Assembly: GCA_023663285.1 (NCBI GenBank)
Contig: JAMPHT010000011.1
Coordinates: 1 to 64,000, forward strand
Source of the DNA: Bacillota bacterium
GTDB taxonomy: Bacteria; Bacillota; Clostridia; Lachnospirales; Lachnospiraceae
DNA length: 64,000 nucleotides
Direction: 5' to 3'
Numbering within the stretch: position 1 is the stretch's first letter; every line of letters begins with the position of its first letter. This document shows, piece by piece, positions 61,917-64,000 of the stretch. The notes beneath the pieces were generated by a model. It made no database searches. It was not told the origin of the DNA and worked only from the letters and a program-made list of their open reading frames with translations. Both the position numbers and the translations under genes were made by a program.

Positions 61917-63717
61917 GGGCTTTCTTTTTCTCCGCTTCCTCCCTCAGCAGGACAGCGTTCAGAACCTTGCACATACTCTCGAATATCTGCACAGCCACTT
62001 TGGGAAAGCCTCTCACCTGGCTGCATTCCTCCACAGTCACAAAACCCTTTATGTTCCCCTCGCCATCCCGCAGATAGTGCTGCATAACGCTGCATACATG
62101 GTTTTTGCTGTACAGCCGGTGGGCGTCCGGTATGGTGTATTCCAGCTTATGCACATTGCCGATCTGAAGCATATCGTTCAGAAAAAGCTTCTTATACTCT
62201 TCCTGTTCAAAACAGGCTTCGTTGTACTTCTTCTTCCCCAGAGCCAGAGGATAGGCGCCGATTATCTCCCGCTTCTCTCCCCAGAACACCAGCACCCTGG
62301 GCACCGTCAGCACATGGGCCATGTGCTCCAGGACCTCATAAAGCTCCCCGCTTCCCTTCAATACCAGCTCAGCCAGGCTCCGATTAAAGGTAAACAGCTC
62401 GTTTTCAGAATAAAACGCCTCCTTTATGTCAGTCAGATCCGCTTCTCCCTCGCTGAGCCGGAAAGCACCGTGCAGCTCCGGTTTATAAATGATATAACGG
62501 TTCTTGCCCTTTTCCTTTGCCAGGTACAGCGCCTTGTCCGCGATCTGATACAGCTCCCTGAAATCATCGGAATCTGTTTTGCTGCGGGCTACGCCGATAG
62601 AACAGGTCACCTTGTTGCTCCCCAGCTTTTCCGGGAACAAAGTTCCCACATTCATCTTGATGCCGCGCAGATAGTTTCTCAGCGCCAGTTCATCCCCTGT
62701 ATTCTCCAGAATGACCATAAATTCATCGCCGCCCACGCGCCCTGCAACGCCGTTCTTCCCAATCACTTTCTTGACCACATCCGCCACGGCCGTGATCACC
62801 ACGTCGCCGAACAAATGCCCGTAGGTATCGTTGATGCTCTTGAAATTATCAATGTCCATCATAAGGACCGCCACTTCGGCTCCCTTTTCCACCGCCGCTT
62901 CCGCGTATTCCGTGATTCCTTTCTTGTTCAGAAGCTTTGTCATGGAATCCAGATAATTCCCCTGCACATAATCGTCCACCTGATTTCCCGTCTGCCCGTT
63001 GATGATGGACCAGACTCCCAGTATCCGCTTTCTGTCAGCATACGCTCTGGGCAGGAACTTCACCCGGTAGGTCTCTTCCTTTTCTCCCCTGGTCAGAATG
63101 GTTCCCTTAAAGGTATAGGTCTGCTCATGCTCCGCGCTTTTCACCGCCTGGCAGAAGGACTCAAAGGTCTCCCTGTCCGTCCCGTTCACCTGATCCTTTT
63201 CCAGCACCTGCTCTCTCCACCGATCAAAGGACATATCACAAATTTCCACCTGCTGCTCATAGTCCAGCCAGAACAGCTTAAAGTGTCCATCGTCAGGCCG
63301 ATAGGAGAACAATGCATTCCCCTCTACCGTAAGGTAATCCCTCAATATGCCCACCTGACCGCTAAGCTGCTCCATCTGCCTGATATTGGCTGAGACATTC
63401 TGCAGCTCCACCTCATAGCCGTCAAACCCCTTTTCCCTGCGGAGCACCACAATGTAAGTATCATACTGCCCGGCTTCATTGATAAGGTGGATGCACTCCT
63501 CCACATCCTCCTGTGGACCGCCGGCTTCCCACCGACTGTCGCAGCGTGCAACCGCTTTTTTCAGTCTGTCTACATCCTTTTCAAACACTATTTTATATAA
63601 AGGCGAATAAATATATTCCCCTATCAGTTCATACATCTGCTTATTTCCACCCACTACCAGCAGCGATCTGTCAAGCCTGCCCACCGGGTAAACCGCTTCG
63701 ATGTTCTCTATACCCAA
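61906..63717 (-). CDS. PAS-GGDEF diguanylate cyclase
   Basis: A TTG start lies 8 bases after GGAGGC. The 603-residue soluble protein has sensor-like PAS regions (about 1-240), a GGDEF domain (about 255-410) with the active-site GGDEF at 329-333 and metal Asp in MMDIDNFKSIND, and a C-terminal GAF-like region (about 440-590). No RxxD inhibitory site is seen just before the GGDEF motif, suggesting it is not product-inhibited there. It should make cyclic di-GMP from GTP. It has its own promoter, divergent from the gene at 63912. Confidence 0.85.
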   Translation of the reverse strand: MGIENIEAVYPVGRLDRSLLVVGGNKQMYELIGEYIYSPLYKIVFEKDVDRLKKAVARCDSRWEAGGPQEDVEECIHLINEAGQYDTYIVVLRREKGFDGYEVELQNVSANIRQMEQLSGQVGILRDYLTVEGNALFSYRPDDGHFKLFWLDYEQQVEICDMSFDRWREQVLEKDQVNGTDRETFESFCQAVKSAEHEQTYTFKGTILTRGEKEETYRVKFLPRAYADRKRILGVWSIINGQTGNQVDDYVQGNYLDSMTKLLNKKGITEYAEAAVEKGAEVAVLMMDIDNFKSINDTYGHLFGDVVITAVADVVKKVIGKNGVAGRVGGDEFMVILENTGDELALRNYLRGIKMNVGTLFPEKLGSNKVTCSIGVARSKTDSDDFRELYQIADKALYLAKEKGKNRYIIYKPELHGAFRLSEGEADLTDIKEAFYSENELFTFNRSLAELVLKGSGELYEVLEHMAHVLTVPRVLVFWGEKREIIGAYPLALGKKKYNEACFEQEEYKKLFLNDMLQIGNVHKLEYTIPDAHRLYSKNHVCSVMQHYLRDGEGNIKGFVTVEECSQVRGFPKVAVQIFESMCKVLNAVLLREEAEKKKALDN

Positions 63718-63817
63718 TTTCCCCTGCCTCCGTATTTGTATGCAGCACTCTCAGCTATGCCGGCTGTAGGTCCCGGCAATAGAAGGTCTGCTTCGTAATT
63801 TCTATTATTCAAGTTTT

Positions 63818-63846
63818 ATTATAATAAATTTGGCGAAAAAAGTAAA
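63818..63846 (-). promoter_or_regulatory. Promoter of the diguanylate cyclase gene
   Basis: TTTACT (63841-63846) and TATAAT (63818-63823) are 17 bases apart on the minus strand. The roughly 90-base leader holds a TGCCGG/CCGGCA hairpin (63757-63777 region) enclosed by AGCA/TGCT arms. Confidence 0.6.
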
Positions 63847-63852
63847 GGAGCG

Positions 63853-63881
63853 TTGCTTTCTTGCCTTAAAATTAGTATACT
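63853..63881 (+). promoter_or_regulatory. Promoter of the 63912 gene
   Basis: TTGCTT (63853-63858) and TATACT (63876-63881) are 17 bases apart on the plus strand, back to back with the cyclase promoter. Confidence 0.6.
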
Positions 63882-63911
63882 GTCTATAAGATCATCAATG
63901 TGAGGTGTTTT

Positions 63912-64000
63912 ATGGAAACCGGAAAAAAGGGAAAAATAGCATATATTTTGCAGGCAGTCAGTATCCTTCCGCTGCTGGTCTTCGGAATCGTTATCCTGCT
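63912..64000 (+). CDS. N-terminus of a membrane protein, possibly a chemoreceptor
   Basis: Only 29 codons are in the window: METGKKGKIAYILQAVSILP and then a hydrophobic helix LLVFGIVIL. GTGAGGTG lies 4 bases upstream of the ATG. A short basic head followed at once by a membrane helix is typical of methyl-accepting chemotaxis proteins and sensor kinases, and a neighbouring cyclic di-GMP enzyme fits, but the rest is beyond the window edge. Confidence 0.4.
   Translation, partial: METGKKGKIAYILQAVSILPLLVFGIVIL

Noticed and set aside
62077..63393. A 438-codon plus-strand frame opposite the diguanylate cyclase
   Set aside because: The GGDEF gene is certain; the opposite frame has a His/Gln-rich shadow composition.
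1..64000. CRISPR arrays, tRNA or rRNA genes, insertion-sequence transposases
   Set aside because: I looked in the intergenic stretches and saw no spaced identical repeats, cloverleaf sequences or transposase motifs.

Overview
The window looks like a chromosomal segment of a spore-forming, anaerobic Firmicute, most likely a gut Lachnospiraceae (Clostridia). The grounds are a sporulation regulator gene with a sigma-E-type promoter, a SPOCS/LysM spore-type protein, a degenerate LytM protein resembling SpoIIQ, a T-box leader on ileS, TTG/GTG starts with strong GGAGG sites, FeoB-associated Cys-rich proteins, and SPase II lipoproteins. Composition is near balanced by eye, except for clearly AT-rich stretches at 1-350 and 3.1-5.6 kb that look acquired. 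I saw no tRNA, rRNA, CRISPR array or transposase.

Layout. 0-7.5 kb is accessory: a tandem dsRNA-binding-domain gene abuts a broken spoIIID at about 330-370, followed by a solute-binding lipoprotein, an AvaI/BsoBI-type restriction-modification pair, a SEC-C protein and a nuclease remnant. 7.6-14.6 kb has an ABC-F antibiotic-resistance-type ATPase with a long leader, lactaldehyde reductase fucO, a GH35 beta-galactosidase and a lipoprotein. 14.6-24 kb is transport: an FtsX-type ABC exporter, the feoA/feoB iron region with TTAG-N6-CTAA operator-like sites, and trkA/trkH potassium uptake. 24-35.8 kb is housekeeping and envelope: an NlpC/P60 hydrolase, asnS, a surface FKBP/trigger-factor-like foldase, cardiolipin synthase, ispE, a GntR regulator, murI and a spore-type SPOCS-LysM protein. 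35.9-39 kb holds pyrC-pyrK-pyrD. 39.3-42.6 kb is a four-gene surface-sugar module whose first gene is frameshifted at a G8 tract, consistent with phase variation.

42.7-43.3 kb holds what reads as a type I toxin-antitoxin locus: a 31-codon hydrophobic toxin, an antisense RNA with its own promoter and terminator, and a second copy with an intact RNA gene but a decapitated toxin. 43.4-52.7 kb is cell-wall related: plsC, murF, ddl, a GH9-like lipoprotein, an amidohydrolase, a LytM protein and an EF-hand protein. 52.9-61.9 kb has glgP with an aconitase-like hydratase and an SseB protein, plus T-box-regulated ileS. The window ends with a diguanylate cyclase and the divergent start of a membrane protein.

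Two dispersed repeat families run through the window. One is a modular multi-hairpin element at 18.4, 44.7 and 45.5 kb; one copy is translated in frame inside murF and another supplies the murF C-terminus. The other is a hairpin followed by the tail GCYCGCGGGAAT at 9.6, 10.9 and 51.4 kb. Function calls rest on recognised motifs and remembered family features; no database search was possible.
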